A stretch of DNA of 64,000 nucleotides, taken from contig NZ_ARYN01000007.1 in assembly GCF_002094855.1 (NCBI RefSeq), positions 124,001 through 188,000 on the forward strand. Direction: 5' to 3'. Under the pieces are notes generated by a model. That model was not told where the DNA came from, did not search any database, and saw only the letters and a program-made list of their open reading frames with translations. Each line of letters starts with the position of its first letter. Position 1 is the first letter of the stretch. Position numbers and translations under genes: made by a program. Below, piece by piece: positions 46,865 through 55,588 of the stretch. Origin of the DNA: Zunongwangia atlantica 22II14-10F7 (lineage in GTDB: Bacteria > Bacteroidota > Bacteroidia > Flavobacteriales > Flavobacteriaceae).

Positions 46865-46936
46865 GGTCCGTTCGTCTAGGGGTTAGGACGCCAGGTTTTC
46901 ATCCTGGTAACAGGGGTTCGATTCCCCTACGGACTA
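46865..46936 (+). tRNA. tRNA-Glu (anticodon TTC), copy 1
   Basis: 72-base cloverleaf: acceptor GGTCCGT/ACGGACT (first pair G-U), anticodon arm CCAGG-TTTTCAT-CCTGG with anticodon TTC, T arm with GGTTCGATTCC. No encoded CCA. Identical in all 72 bases to the copy at 47001. Confidence 0.96.
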
Positions 46937-47000
46937 CTAAAGGCACAAATTAGTTGTGTTGTCGTGAAGCCTTAAGTGGCATAAAATATTGAGAATATTT

Positions 47001-47072
47001 GGTCCGTTCGTCTAGGGGTTAGGACGCCAGGTTTTCATCCTGGTAACAGGGGTTCGATTCCCCTACGGACTA
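47001..47072 (+). tRNA. tRNA-Glu (anticodon TTC), copy 2
   Basis: Same 72 bases as the first copy, 64 bases downstream, followed 29 bases later by rpsT. Probably one transcript with the first copy. The spacer has no other gene. Confidence 0.96.
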
Positions 47073-47101
47073 CTTTTAAAGAATTAATTAAATTATCTGT
47101 A

Positions 47102-47353
47102 ATGGCAAATCATAAGTCAGCGTTAAAGAGAATCCGTAGCAACGAGGCTAAAAGGCTTAGAAATCGCTATCAACATAAAACTACAAGAAACGCTATTAAA
47201 AAATTGCGTGACTCTGAAGATAAGAAAGAGGCTGAAGCTCTTTACCCTTCTGTAGTTTCTATGATTGATAAGTTGGCTAAAAAGAACATTATACACACAA
47301 ATAAAGCTTCTAACTTAAAGTCTAAGCTTGCTAAGCACGTAGCTGCACTTTAA
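47102..47353 (+). CDS. rpsT: 30S ribosomal protein S20
   Basis: Basic 83-residue primary 16S rRNA-binding protein. The beginning [21 protein letters not shown] and the end [18 protein letters not shown]-like stretch (here [17 protein letters not shown]) are typical. No separate promoter is obvious, so it may be read through from the tRNA-Glu promoter. Followed by its own terminator. Confidence 0.96.
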   Translation: MANHKSALKRIRSNEAKRLRNRYQHKTTRNAIKKLRDSEDKKEAEALYPSVVSMIDKLAKKNIIHTNKASNLKSKLAKHVAAL

Positions 47354-47385
47354 TTTAGAATTTATAAGTGTTCAATTTATAGAGG

Positions 47386-47415
47386 AATGCTCTCTACTAT
47401 GGGGAGCATTTTTTT
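47386..47415 (+). terminator. Terminator after rpsT
   Basis: AATGCTCTC pairs with GGGAGCATT (one G-U), followed by seven T. Confidence 0.82.
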
Positions 47416-47440
47416 ATTGTTCGACTTTTAGTGAAAAAAT

Positions 47441-47471
47441 AAAGCTCCTTCAACAAATTTGAAGGAGCTTT
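47441..47471 (-). terminator. Terminator after glutaminase
   Basis: AAAGCTCCTTCAA / TTGAAGGAGCTTT perfect 13-bp stem; on the minus strand it is followed by ATTTTTT. It closes the pepE-glsA unit. Confidence 0.82.
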
Positions 47472-47494
47472 TCATATTTTGAATGATTACTGTT

Positions 47495-48412
47495 CTAAAA
47501 AACAGATAGTCCCGTGAGCGTAGTTAGGCGTTCTAAAGCCTTCATGCCTAATTCAGAATTCCCTTTCTTGTTTAAAACGGGGCTCCACACAGCAACTGAA
47601 TATTGTTGTGGGTGAATGGCTGCAATACCACCACCAACACCACTTTTTCCTGGCAATCCTACTTCAAAACTAAATTCACCAGATTCATCATAAAATCCAC
47701 ACGTCTGCATTAAGGCATTTAAACGCTTTACTGTACTGGGGTTTAAAACCTGTTCTCCGGTATGTAAAATAATACCCTTATTGGCGTAAAGCATAAAAGC
47801 TTTGGCCAAAGATTTACAAGACATAGCAATAGAGCAGGAATAAAAGTAAAAATCTACGATTTCTTCTACATCGCATTTAATATTCCCTAAAGCTTTCATG
47901 TAATTTACCAATGCGATATTTCGATAACCCGATGATAATTCAGATTGTGCTACGCTTTCATCATAATCAATATCATCTTCTCCAGTAATTTTTCTAACAA
48001 ATTCTAAGAGCTCTTTTTTGGGATCGTCTAAAACATCTACAAGAATATCTGAAATCACTAATGCGCCAGAATTTATAAAAGGATTTCTAGGAATTCCTCT
48101 ATCTTGCTCTAGCTGCATTAAAGAGTTAAAAGGATTTCCAGATGGTTCTACATGAACGCGTTCCCAAACTTTAGTTCCAATATTCTTAATAGCTAGAGAA
48201 AGTGTGAAAACCTTGCTTATAGATTGGATAGAAAATTTTTCTTCATGATCACCAAAACCGTAAAATTCATCTTCATTTCTATACAAATGCATCCCAAATT
48301 TTTTAGGATCTACTTTGGCCAGTTCAGGAATATAAGATGCTACTTTTCCTTTCACATCACGATAGCTCATTTCTTCCTGAATGGTATCTAATATTTTTTG
48401 ATAGTCGATCAT
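47495..48412 (-). CDS. glsA: Glutaminase
   Basis: Hydrolyses glutamine to glutamate and ammonia, with a serine beta-lactamase-like fold. Active-site S-x-x-K in QSISKVFTL near residue 70, plus EPSGNPFNS, RNPFINSGALV and the C-terminal GLPGKSGVGGGI. 305 residues, normal. Its ATG overlaps the stop of the peptidase E gene by one base (TAATG), so the two are co-translated. Confidence 0.95.
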   Translation of the reverse strand: MIDYQKILDTIQEEMSYRDVKGKVASYIPELAKVDPKKFGMHLYRNEDEFYGFGDHEEKFSIQSISKVFTLSLAIKNIGTKVWERVHVEPSGNPFNSLMQLEQDRGIPRNPFINSGALVISDILVDVLDDPKKELLEFVRKITGEDDIDYDESVAQSELSSGYRNIALVNYMKALGNIKCDVEEIVDFYFYSCSIAMSCKSLAKAFMLYANKGIILHTGEQVLNPSTVKRLNALMQTCGFYDESGEFSFEVGLPGKSGVGGGIAAIHPQQYSVAVWSPVLNKKGNSELGMKALERLTTLTGLSVF

Positions 48413-49119
48413 TAATTAAGTGCTGTTAGTATAGTGCCGGTCTCAACTTCGTATGGCTCTTGATTAGTTTTGAAAATTCTGGCAGAAAGTTCTCCTCTTA
48501 AAATTATTTCATTTTTATCTAATGCTAACCAGCTTCCTTCTCGTAAACCAACTACCGGCTGACTATTAAAATGATGAAATTCTTTAATTCTGGTTTCTCT
48601 TGTTTCTCCTTTATGGGTAGAGTTTACATCTGGGTCTAAATAATGCGGATTAATATTGAAAGGCACTAATCCCAAAGTTTTAAAAGATTTTGGAAGCACA
48701 ATGGGCATGTCGTTGGTCGTACCCATGGTAAGTCCGCCAATATTTGTTCCGGCGCTTGTTCCCATGTAAGGAGTGCCGCCTGCAATAACCTGTTGAAGAA
48801 TCTCTACGATGCCATTTCTGTACAATTCGCTAACCAGTAAAAACGTATTTCCACCTCCGGTAAAAATGCCTTCGGCTTTTTCAACTGCTTCAATAGGATT
48901 TTCAAATTCATGAATTCCTTTTATGCTAAGATTGGCCTTTTTAAAGGCTTCTTTTGCTTTGGCAGTATACTCGTCATGAGAAATACCTCCTGGCCTTGCG
49001 TAGGGTATAAATAAAATTTCTTTTTGTTCTCCGTAAAGATTATTAAGATGCGGAATTAAATATTCCAGATAATCCTGGCCATGCAAAGTAGAAGTGCTGG
49101 CTAGTATAGCTTTCTTCAT
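48412..49119 (-). CDS. pepE: Peptidase E (alpha-aspartyl dipeptidase, S51)
   Basis: Cytoplasmic dipeptidase that cleaves Asp-X peptides. GGGNTFLL near residue 80 and the nucleophile region YMGTSAGTNIGG are typical of S51, with PHYLDPDVNSTHKGETRE further on. 235 residues from the ATG giving MKKAILASTSTLHG; the frame is open 19 codons further upstream, but a -7 element at 49134-49141 lies inside that stretch. With glsA this unit releases acidic amino acids from peptides and glutamine. Confidence 0.9.
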   Translation of the reverse strand: MKKAILASTSTLHGQDYLEYLIPHLNNLYGEQKEILFIPYARPGGISHDEYTAKAKEAFKKANLSIKGIHEFENPIEAVEKAEGIFTGGGNTFLLVSELYRNGIVEILQQVIAGGTPYMGTSAGTNIGGLTMGTTNDMPIVLPKSFKTLGLVPFNINPHYLDPDVNSTHKGETRETRIKEFHHFNSQPVVGLREGSWLALDKNEIILRGELSARIFKTNQEPYEVETGTILTALN

Positions 49120-49133
49120 TGTCAGATTTTTGA

Positions 49134-49141
49134 CAAAAGTA
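49134..49141 (-). promoter_or_regulatory. -7 promoter element of pepE-glsA
   Basis: TACTTTTG on the minus strand matches TAnnTTTG. The transcript would begin about 8 bases before the ATG at 49119, deciding that start. Confidence 0.5.
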
Positions 49142-49232
49142 GCTAGAAAACTGACTTTTAACAAAAGTTTACGCAAGGCTTATATCTAAAATTAGGTTAA
49201 GAATCGTTATTTTAAAGGTATAATTTATTGCT

Positions 49233-50042
49233 ATGCACCGTACACTCTTTTGTTTGTTTTTCTTTGTTTCTGTAGTTGGATTTGCTCAAAATTCCAAAGT
49301 CCAATTAAGTGGTAATATTACCGTTCCTGAAGGTGATGATTCTGGCGGAATTACCATTTTTAATGAAGCCAGTAGTAAAGGAACAATTTCTAATGAAAAT
49401 GGAGAATTTAAAATTATGGCCAGTCTAAACGACAGGATTGTATTCTCTTCTCTTCAGTTCGAGCAATTTTCTGTTAGAATTACCGAAGATATTTTAGAGT
49501 CTAAAATGCTGAATGTCTCTATAAACATTGCTTTAAACGAATTGCCAGAAGTTGTAGTTTCAGCAGGTACATTATCGGGTTCTATTACGGTAGATGTAAA
49601 CCGAATTAAAGTTACCCCGGCACAATTGCCTAATATGAACGTGAATATGCAAGAGGTGCCCAAAATAAATACACCAGAATCCCATCCCGTTAGAAACCAG
49701 GCACAACTTTCCAGTCAAACGTATATGGTAAATGGTTTAAATCTTATTAATGTATTTAAACTGGTTACCGGTAAATATGGGAAAGAAAAAAACGATTATA
49801 GAAGCATTCCTTTTGCTCAATTAGATAATGAAATTAAAGAAATGTACAGTAACGATTTCTTTAAAGAAACACTGGATTTAGAGGCAAATCAGGTAAACGA
49901 CTTTATTTTCTTTGCAGCAGACAATGGATTGAATGGGCGTATGCTTGAAGAAGAAAACGAATTGGATATTATTCAATTTTTAGTAGAGCAACGTAAAGCT
50001 TATCAGGCACATTTAGATGCAGAGGTTGAAACCTTAGATTAA
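49233..50042 (+). CDS. Secreted CarboxypepD_reg-like protein, paralog 1 of 4
   Basis: A 269-residue protein with signal peptide (ends GFAQ). Residues about 22-110 form a CarboxypepD_reg-like beta sandwich, the domain that often precedes TonB-dependent receptors: GTISNENGEFKIMASLNDRIVFSSLQFEQ, then LNVSINIALNELPEVVVS. No receptor barrel follows. A middle part (about 110-190) and a helical C-terminal part (LEANQVNDFIFFAADNGL to QFLVEQRKAYQAHL) complete it. It is the most divergent of four tandem paralogs. Function unknown; binding or envelope scaffolding is inference. Confidence 0.82.
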   Translation: MHRTLFCLFFFVSVVGFAQNSKVQLSGNITVPEGDDSGGITIFNEASSKGTISNENGEFKIMASLNDRIVFSSLQFEQFSVRITEDILESKMLNVSINIALNELPEVVVSAGTLSGSITVDVNRIKVTPAQLPNMNVNMQEVPKINTPESHPVRNQAQLSSQTYMVNGLNLINVFKLVTGKYGKEKNDYRSIPFAQLDNEIKEMYSNDFFKETLDLEANQVNDFIFFAADNGLNGRMLEEENELDIIQFLVEQRKAYQAHLDAEVETLD

Positions 50043-50177
50043 TAATTGTTGATTTTGGTTATAATTTTTTAGAAATAATAAAGTTATATACTTAGAGAAT
50101 TTACAGGATGTTGAGTTGAGAGGAGATTTGTTGATAGCGTAAATTTTCATAGTTAGTTTTCATCAATCAATTATCTT

Positions 50178-51002
50178 TTGCGAAATCAAATTTTATTTGC
50201 ATTTGTTTTAGTTATGCCTGCTGTAACTTTTTCACAATCTATAGTGATTGATGGAAAAATCGTAGCAGACTCTCTAGACGGCAGTTTAATTAATATTGTG
50301 AATCTTTCTTCGGGTAGAGGGACAACAAGTAATGCGTCTGGTAATTTTTCTATTTCAGCTTCTTTAAACGATACCTTACTTTTTTCTTCAGTTCAGTATA
50401 AAAAGAAAGAAATTATAGTTGATTCTTTATTATACGAGCGTAAATTTTTAATTGTAGAACTTCAGGCTACAATAAATCAATTAGATGAAGTTAGATTGCC
50501 TAATCTTACGGGAAATTTATCTTCAGATATTCAAGCGATGCCTATTAATGATAAGTATGCTTTAAATGCGCCAATGTCTTTAAAAACACCGCTTAGTCAC
50601 GAAGAAAAAATGTTGTATACGGCTACTACCGGGCCGGGTGGTACACGCTTTAAATGGTATTCGGCTTTATTGGGAAGTGTTCCGTTAGATCCTGTTTTTA
50701 ATGCGATAAATGGCAGAACAAAAATGCTTAAAAAGCTGAACAAAAATGTTAGGGAAGAAAATGTATTAGAGACAGAATTAGATCTGCGGAAAAGTTTTCT
50801 AATCGAAAGATGTAATTTAACCCAAGCTCAATTGCATCTTTTCCTAAATTACTGTTTTGCCCAGGCAGGATACCGGGAATTACTGAATGATCCAGATCAA
50901 TTAAAACTGTTGGAATTTTACAAAAGAGAGGCGGTTAAGTTTTTAAAATTGTTAGACCAGCAGCAAAGAAATATCAAAAAAGATAGTATTAAATTAAACT
51001 AA
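50178..51002 (+). CDS. Secreted CarboxypepD_reg-like protein, paralog 2 of 4
   Basis: A 274-residue protein starting at TTG, 135 bases after paralog 1; the signal peptide ends TFSQ. Core signature: DSLDGSLINIVNLSSGRGTTSNASGNFSI, NDTLLFSSVQYKKKEI and INQLDEVRL. Middle part DKYALNAPMSLKTPL and TTGPGG; then NAINGRTKMLKKL; C-terminal helices LTQAQLHLFLNYCFAQ and LLEFYKREAVKFLKLL. The same order of blocks is found in paralogs 3 and 4. Possibly transcribed with them, as only 5 bases and then a one-base overlap separate the next genes. Confidence 0.82.
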   Translation: MRNQILFAFVLVMPAVTFSQSIVIDGKIVADSLDGSLINIVNLSSGRGTTSNASGNFSISASLNDTLLFSSVQYKKKEIIVDSLLYERKFLIVELQATINQLDEVRLPNLTGNLSSDIQAMPINDKYALNAPMSLKTPLSHEEKMLYTATTGPGGTRFKWYSALLGSVPLDPVFNAINGRTKMLKKLNKNVREENVLETELDLRKSFLIERCNLTQAQLHLFLNYCFAQAGYRELLNDPDQLKLLEFYKREAVKFLKLLDQQQRNIKKDSIKLN

Positions 51003-51007
51003 TTTTA

Positions 51008-51766
51008 GTGCGAAAGAGTTTTCAAAAGAGTTTTCATTTTTTTCTTTTTATGCTTTTAACTTCGGTTTTAAGCGCTCAACAACCGGTAGAACTGGAAGGG
51101 AAAATCCTGGCCGATAGTTTAGAATATACTTTTATAAACATTATCAATAAAACTTCCCATCGAGGAACCACAAACGATCCAGATGGTAGTTTTATAGTGC
51201 GAGTAAGCGAAAATGATACGTTAGAGTTTTCGTCGGTTCAATATCAAAAGAAAGAAATTGTGATTAATAAAAGCATCTTAGAAGCTAAGTTTTTAGAAGT
51301 TATTTTATTGCCCGGCGTGAATCAATTAGATGAGGTTTTTCTTTTCGATTCTAAACTAATTGGCAACTTAGAGAAAGACTTTACAAAAATCGAGTTTTTT
51401 GATAAATACCAATTAAATGCCCCACAATTAAAACAGGATATTCCTTCCTTAATCGATAGAAGATTAGCGGCCACCGGCGGTGATCCTTCTAATTTGTTAT
51501 TAAATACGATTTCAGGAGAACGGCAAAAAGTAAAAAAGATAAAGGCGAATATGGTTTACGATGAACGTGTAGAAAAAGCCTTAAGATTAATAGGAGCCGA
51601 TAATATTATTAAAATGGGAATCGATAAAGATGAGCTAATGTTGTTTATCTATTATTGTGCAGAAGACGAAAAATTTGGAACCTACGTAGATCAGGAAAGT
51701 GTTGGGCCGCTTTTCGATTTTTTAAAGCTTAAAGTAAATTCCTGGGAAAAAAGAAAAAATCAGTAA
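51008..51766 (+). CDS. Secreted CarboxypepD_reg-like protein, paralog 3 of 4
   Basis: A 252-residue protein with GTG start five bases after paralog 2; signal peptide ends VLSAQ. Blocks in the same order as paralog 2: DSLEYTFINIINKTSHRGTTNDPDGSF, NDTLEFSSVQYQKKEI, VNQLDEVFLF, then DKYQLNAPQLKQDIP, NTISGERQKVKKIK, and a C-terminal helix IDKDELMLFIYYCAED. Its stop overlaps the start of paralog 4 (TAATG). Confidence 0.82.
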   Translation: MRKSFQKSFHFFLFMLLTSVLSAQQPVELEGKILADSLEYTFINIINKTSHRGTTNDPDGSFIVRVSENDTLEFSSVQYQKKEIVINKSILEAKFLEVILLPGVNQLDEVFLFDSKLIGNLEKDFTKIEFFDKYQLNAPQLKQDIPSLIDRRLAATGGDPSNLLLNTISGERQKVKKIKANMVYDERVEKALRLIGADNIIKMGIDKDELMLFIYYCAEDEKFGTYVDQESVGPLFDFLKLKVNSWEKRKNQ

Positions 51767-52548
51767 TGCGATATTGGCTATTTTTCGGGTTTGTTTTTTT
51801 CAATATATCTTTGGGCTTTTCTCAGGAACGCGAGGAATTATTAGGGAAGATTACTAACGATTCTTTAGGAGAGGCATTCATCAATATCGTGAATTTAACT
51901 GCGGAAACGGGTACGGTAAATGAACCCAATGGGCGATTTGGCATTTTAGTTCGAGAAAACGACAGTATTTTATTTTCTTCAGTGCAATTTCAAAAAGAAT
52001 ACATTCTTATTACAAAAGAAATTTTAAACGAAGGTTTCCTGGAAGTCACTTTAACCGAAGAAATTAATCAATTAGAAAACGTTTATTTAAGTGATGTAAA
52101 ACTAATTGGTGATTTAGAAAGCGATATTAAACATATGAAGGTAAAACCGCTCATGTTTATTCCGCCAGCACGGAAAAAACTAACTATGGCACAAAGAAGA
52201 ATAGGAACGTATGGTGGTGGATTAGGGATGCTTATTGGGATGCTAAACGGCGATTTAAAATACCTGAAAAAAGCACAGGAAAATTACGAATTACAAGCTG
52301 AAGCTCAGCAATTACTAGAAACAATACCAAAATCAATATTTACTGAAGATTTTGGGCTGGAAGAATGGGAAATTATCAATTTTATGTTCTACTGCGCCCG
52401 TAAAAATGATAATGAACTTGAGCAATTGGTGGCCAAAGACGAAACCTTGAAACTTATCGACTATTTTATGTCTAAAGCTGAAGATTTTAAAAGAATAAGC
52501 CGTGAAGGTGATGTTTTAGAGCTTGAAAATACTTCCGAAAATCGATAA
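51766..52548 (+). CDS. Secreted CarboxypepD_reg-like protein, paralog 4 of 4
   Basis: A 260-residue protein, ATG start coupled to paralog 3; signal peptide ends GFSQ. Core: DSLGEAFINIVNLTAETGTVNEPNGRF, NDSILFSSVQFQKEYI, INQLENVYLSD. The middle block is PARKKLTMAQRRIGTYGGG and GMLNGDLKYLKKA, the C-terminal block LEEWEIINFMFYCARKND and LIDYFMSKAEDFKRI. Last of the array; followed by the DUF6702-like gene after 89 bases. Function unknown. Confidence 0.82.
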   Translation: MRYWLFFGFVFFNISLGFSQEREELLGKITNDSLGEAFINIVNLTAETGTVNEPNGRFGILVRENDSILFSSVQFQKEYILITKEILNEGFLEVTLTEEINQLENVYLSDVKLIGDLESDIKHMKVKPLMFIPPARKKLTMAQRRIGTYGGGLGMLIGMLNGDLKYLKKAQENYELQAEAQQLLETIPKSIFTEDFGLEEWEIINFMFYCARKNDNELEQLVAKDETLKLIDYFMSKAEDFKRISREGDVLELENTSENR

Positions 52549-52637
52549 TTCCCTGCATAAATCTTAAAAAGTCACTTAAATTAGTGAACTTCGTGCTTTG
52601 GATTAAAATTTGTTATTTCTGAAATAAATTTTTTAAA

Positions 52638-53144
52638 ATGAAAAAAGCCGTATTGCTAATATTCGTTGTTTTTGCATGTATTTCTTTTAAAGCGATTCCG
52701 CATAAATTCTACTTAAGTGTTACTGAAATTGAATATAAAAAAGATAAAAAGGACCTTCAGATTATATCAAAGGTGTTTATAGACGATTTTCAAAATGTTT
52801 TAGAACAACGCTATGGCGAATCGATTACCTTATCCAAAGAGACAGAGACCGGCCCGGTAAAAGAATTAATTCAGAAATATTTAAAGTCGAAACTTCATAT
52901 TTATGCAGATGGTAAAGAGGTAGCGCTAAAGTACCTTGGGAAAAAGTACGATAAGGATCAGTTGGTGCTGTTTATAGAAGGAGAGAATTTAGAGCCGTTT
53001 AAAGAAATAAGTATTACGAATGCTATACTTATAGATTTGTTTGAAGACCAGAAAAATGTGGTTAACGTAAAAGTGAATAACGAAATTAAAAGTTTGATGC
53101 TTCGTAAAGATGCCGAAACAGATGTGTTAAATTTTGGTATTTAA
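52638..53144 (+). CDS. DUF6702-like exported protein
   Basis: A 168-residue protein with a hydrophobic signal (KKAVLLIFVVFACISFKA) and mature beginning PHKFYLSVTEIEYKKDKKDLQI, which is the hallmark of a Bacteroidota family commonly found next to M1 peptidases. Remaining parts look like beta strands: VKELIQKYLKSKLHIYADGKEVAL, YLGKKYDKDQLVLFIEGENL. Function unknown; periplasmic or membrane-associated. It precedes the M1 peptidase by 58 bases, a conserved pairing as far as I recall. Confidence 0.78.
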   Translation: MKKAVLLIFVVFACISFKAIPHKFYLSVTEIEYKKDKKDLQIISKVFIDDFQNVLEQRYGESITLSKETETGPVKELIQKYLKSKLHIYADGKEVALKYLGKKYDKDQLVLFIEGENLEPFKEISITNAILIDLFEDQKNVVNVKVNNEIKSLMLRKDAETDVLNFGI

Positions 53145-53202
53145 TTCTAAATCAGTTAAGAAAATAATTATATTTTAGCAATATTTAACAAACCCAACAT
53201 AA

Positions 53203-55503
53203 ATGAAGACAATCAAACTATTATGTTCTGCGTTTTTAATGTTTGCAATTACGGGAGTGAACGCCCAAGAGCAACAAGAACCTCAAAAACCGCAGGGGCA
53301 TACTAATCAAAACAAATTTAGACAATTATATCAGGAATTTAGAGATCCAAGTATGTATCGTACGGCCTCTGGAGCACCTGGAGAAGCTTATTATCAAAAC
53401 GAAGCCGATTATAAAATGGAGATCGTTTTGGATGATGAGAATACAAAATTAAGCGGTGAAGAAACGATTACTTACCATAATAATTCTAAAAATAAACTAG
53501 AGTATTTATGGTTGCAGCTAGATCAAAACATCCGTAAAAAAGATGCTCCTGCTTTAGAAAAAGGATCAAGCGGAATGGCACCTGTTTCTCAGCCTGGTCG
53601 TTTTGCAGATCAATTTCTTAAAGAACCTTTCGATGGAGGTTTCAATATAGAAGAAGTTAAGGCTGGTGGTGATAAGCTTTCTTATACAATCAATAATACC
53701 ATGATGCGTATCGATCTTCCAGAACCTTTAGAAGGAGGAGAGAGCTATACATTTTCTGTAAAATGGTGGTATAATGTAAATAATCACATTGTTGATAGAG
53801 CACGTTCTGGTTACGAGGAGTTCGAAGATGGGCACAGAGCTTACGAGATTGCTCAGTTCTTCCCTAGAATGGCCGTTTATAATGATGTAGAAGGATGGCA
53901 AAATATGCAGTTTTGGGGAAGTGGTGAGTTTGCTCTTCCTTTTGGAGATTACGAGGTGAGTATTACGGTACCCGCAGATCACGTGATGGAAGCTACCGGA
54001 ATGCTTCAAAACCGTGATGATGTGTACACTAAAGAAATGATGAAGCGCTACAAAAAAGCGCAAAAATCTTATGATGAGCCTGTAGTTATAAGAACTCAGG
54101 AAGAAGCGGTAGAAGCATCAAAAGGTTTCGAGAAAAAGACAAAAACCTGGGAGTATAAAGCAGAGATGGTTCGTGATTTCGCTTTTGCAACTTCAAGAAG
54201 ATTTATTTTGGATATGATGGCTGTTAAGATGAACGACGACAGCGATGTAATGGCAGTATCTATTTATCCAAAAGAAGGAAACCCACTTTGGGAAAAATGG
54301 TCTACAAGAGTGGTGGCTTCAACCCTTCAAAGTTATTCAGATCATACATTTATTTATCCTTATCATAAAGCAGTTTCTGTTCATGCTAAAAATCAGGGGA
54401 TGGAATATCCAATGATTTGTTGGAACTATGGTCGTCCAGATGAAAATGGAGAATATAGCGACCGCGTGAAATTTGGAATGATGGGAGTTATTATCCATGA
54501 GGTTGGTCACAACTTTTTCCCAATGATCGTTAATAGTGATGAGCGCCAGTGGGGATGGATGGACGAAGGTATTAATACTTTTGTGCAGTATATGGCAGAG
54601 CAGGAATTTGGAGAGCGTTATCCAGAAGCAATTGAAGGTTACGATACGTATCCTTCTCGTCGTGGAATCCCTGCGAATATTGTTCCTTACATGAGAGGAA
54701 ATCAAGATTTTATTGCGCCAATTATGGCAAATCCAGAAGAAGTGTATCAATTAGGAAACAATGCTTATGGTAAGCCGGCAACAGCTTTAAATATTCTAAG
54801 AGAAACAGTAATGGGACGTGATCTTTTTGATCATGCATTCCATACCTATTCTAAAAGATGGATGTTTAAACACCCAACTCCAGAAGATTTCTTTAGAACA
54901 ATGGAAGATGCTTCAGCGGTAGATTTAGATTGGTTTTGGAGAGGTTGGTTCTATACCACAGATTATACAGATATGGGTGTAGAAGACGTGAAAAAATATT
55001 ACGTTACAGATAAACAAACTAAACAAGGGCGTGAACTTTTAGAGCGTTACGGTGCTAATCCAGACGAGATTGATGCAATTTATGTAGTTGAAGAAGGTAG
55101 TGAGGATTTTGAAAAGACCATGAAAGGAAAAACAATCTTCGAAAACTCTAAAAAGCTGAACGAATATGTAATGGATAATTTTTCTACTGAAGAGCGTAAT
55201 AGTTTAAAAGTGCCTAAGTATTTTTATCAAATTACATTCAATAAACCAGGAGGTTTGGTAATGCCATTAATCGTTGAATTAACTTACGAAGATGGTTCTA
55301 CTGAAATGAAAAGATATCCTGTGCAGGTTTGGATGAAAAATGATAGCCAGGTAACTAAAACTATCGCTTCAGATAAAGAAATTACCAAAGTTGTTGTAGA
55401 TCCAGATCTGGAAACTGCAGATATCGATCTAAGCAATAATAGCTGGCCAAAAGAAGAAACTCCTAACGAGTTTGAACAATTTAAAAACAATACAGACGGA
55501 TAG
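53203..55503 (+). CDS. M1-family metallopeptidase, exported
   Basis: Zinc aminopeptidase-type enzyme with Sec signal (ends VNAQEQ). The zinc motif H432-E-V-G-H436 followed after 18 residues by E455 (in WGWMDEGINTF) is complete, so it should be active. A substrate-binding beta domain precedes it, and a long C-terminal part follows (KPGGLVMPLIVELTYEDGSTEMKRYPVQVW). 766 residues. Probably periplasmic or surface-linked, trimming N-terminal residues of peptides. Coupled by position to the DUF6702-like gene. Terminator directly downstream. Confidence 0.92.
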   Translation: MKTIKLLCSAFLMFAITGVNAQEQQEPQKPQGHTNQNKFRQLYQEFRDPSMYRTASGAPGEAYYQNEADYKMEIVLDDENTKLSGEETITYHNNSKNKLEYLWLQLDQNIRKKDAPALEKGSSGMAPVSQPGRFADQFLKEPFDGGFNIEEVKAGGDKLSYTINNTMMRIDLPEPLEGGESYTFSVKWWYNVNNHIVDRARSGYEEFEDGHRAYEIAQFFPRMAVYNDVEGWQNMQFWGSGEFALPFGDYEVSITVPADHVMEATGMLQNRDDVYTKEMMKRYKKAQKSYDEPVVIRTQEEAVEASKGFEKKTKTWEYKAEMVRDFAFATSRRFILDMMAVKMNDDSDVMAVSIYPKEGNPLWEKWSTRVVASTLQSYSDHTFIYPYHKAVSVHAKNQGMEYPMICWNYGRPDENGEYSDRVKFGMMGVIIHEVGHNFFPMIVNSDERQWGWMDEGINTFVQYMAEQEFGERYPEAIEGYDTYPSRRGIPANIVPYMRGNQDFIAPIMANPEEVYQLGNNAYGKPATALNILRETVMGRDLFDHAFHTYSKRWMFKHPTPEDFFRTMEDASAVDLDWFWRGWFYTTDYTDMGVEDVKKYYVTDKQTKQGRELLERYGANPDEIDAIYVVEEGSEDFEKTMKGKTIFENSKKLNEYVMDNFSTEERNSLKVPKYFYQITFNKPGGLVMPLIVELTYEDGSTEMKRYPVQVWMKNDSQVTKTIASDKEITKVVVDPDLETADIDLSNNSWPKEETPNEFEQFKNNTDG

Positions 55504-55526
55504 TCTAAAAAAGTTGATAAATTTTT

Positions 55527-55555
55527 AAGCCGACTTTAACGAGTCGGCTTTTTTT
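55527..55555 (+). terminator. Terminator after the M1 peptidase
   Basis: AAGCCGACT-TTAACG-AGTCGGCTT stem-loop followed by seven T. Confidence 0.87.
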
Positions 55556-55572
55556 ATGCAGATATTTGTATC

Positions 55573-55580
55573 TATATTTG
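55573..55580 (+). promoter_or_regulatory. -7 promoter element of the TatA-like gene
   Basis: TATATTTG matches TAnnTTTG. The transcript would start near 55585-55587, so an upstream in-frame ATG at 55556 cannot be on this transcript and the ATG at 55589 would be nearly leaderless. Confidence 0.5.
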
Positions 55581-55588
55581 TTATTATT

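Noticed and set aside
46865-47072. Direct repeat of 72 bases as possible attachment sites of an integrated element
   Set aside because: Only a 64-base spacer lies between the two complete tRNA genes; no integrase or cargo is present.
49120-49176. Longer N-terminus for peptidase E, which looks like a hydrophobic leader
   Set aside because: A TAnnTTTG element lies inside this stretch, and the family starts at the internal MKKAIL.
54337-54750. A 137-residue minus-strand frame inside the M1 peptidase gene
   Set aside because: It covers the conserved zinc-binding region of the real gene; no independent features.
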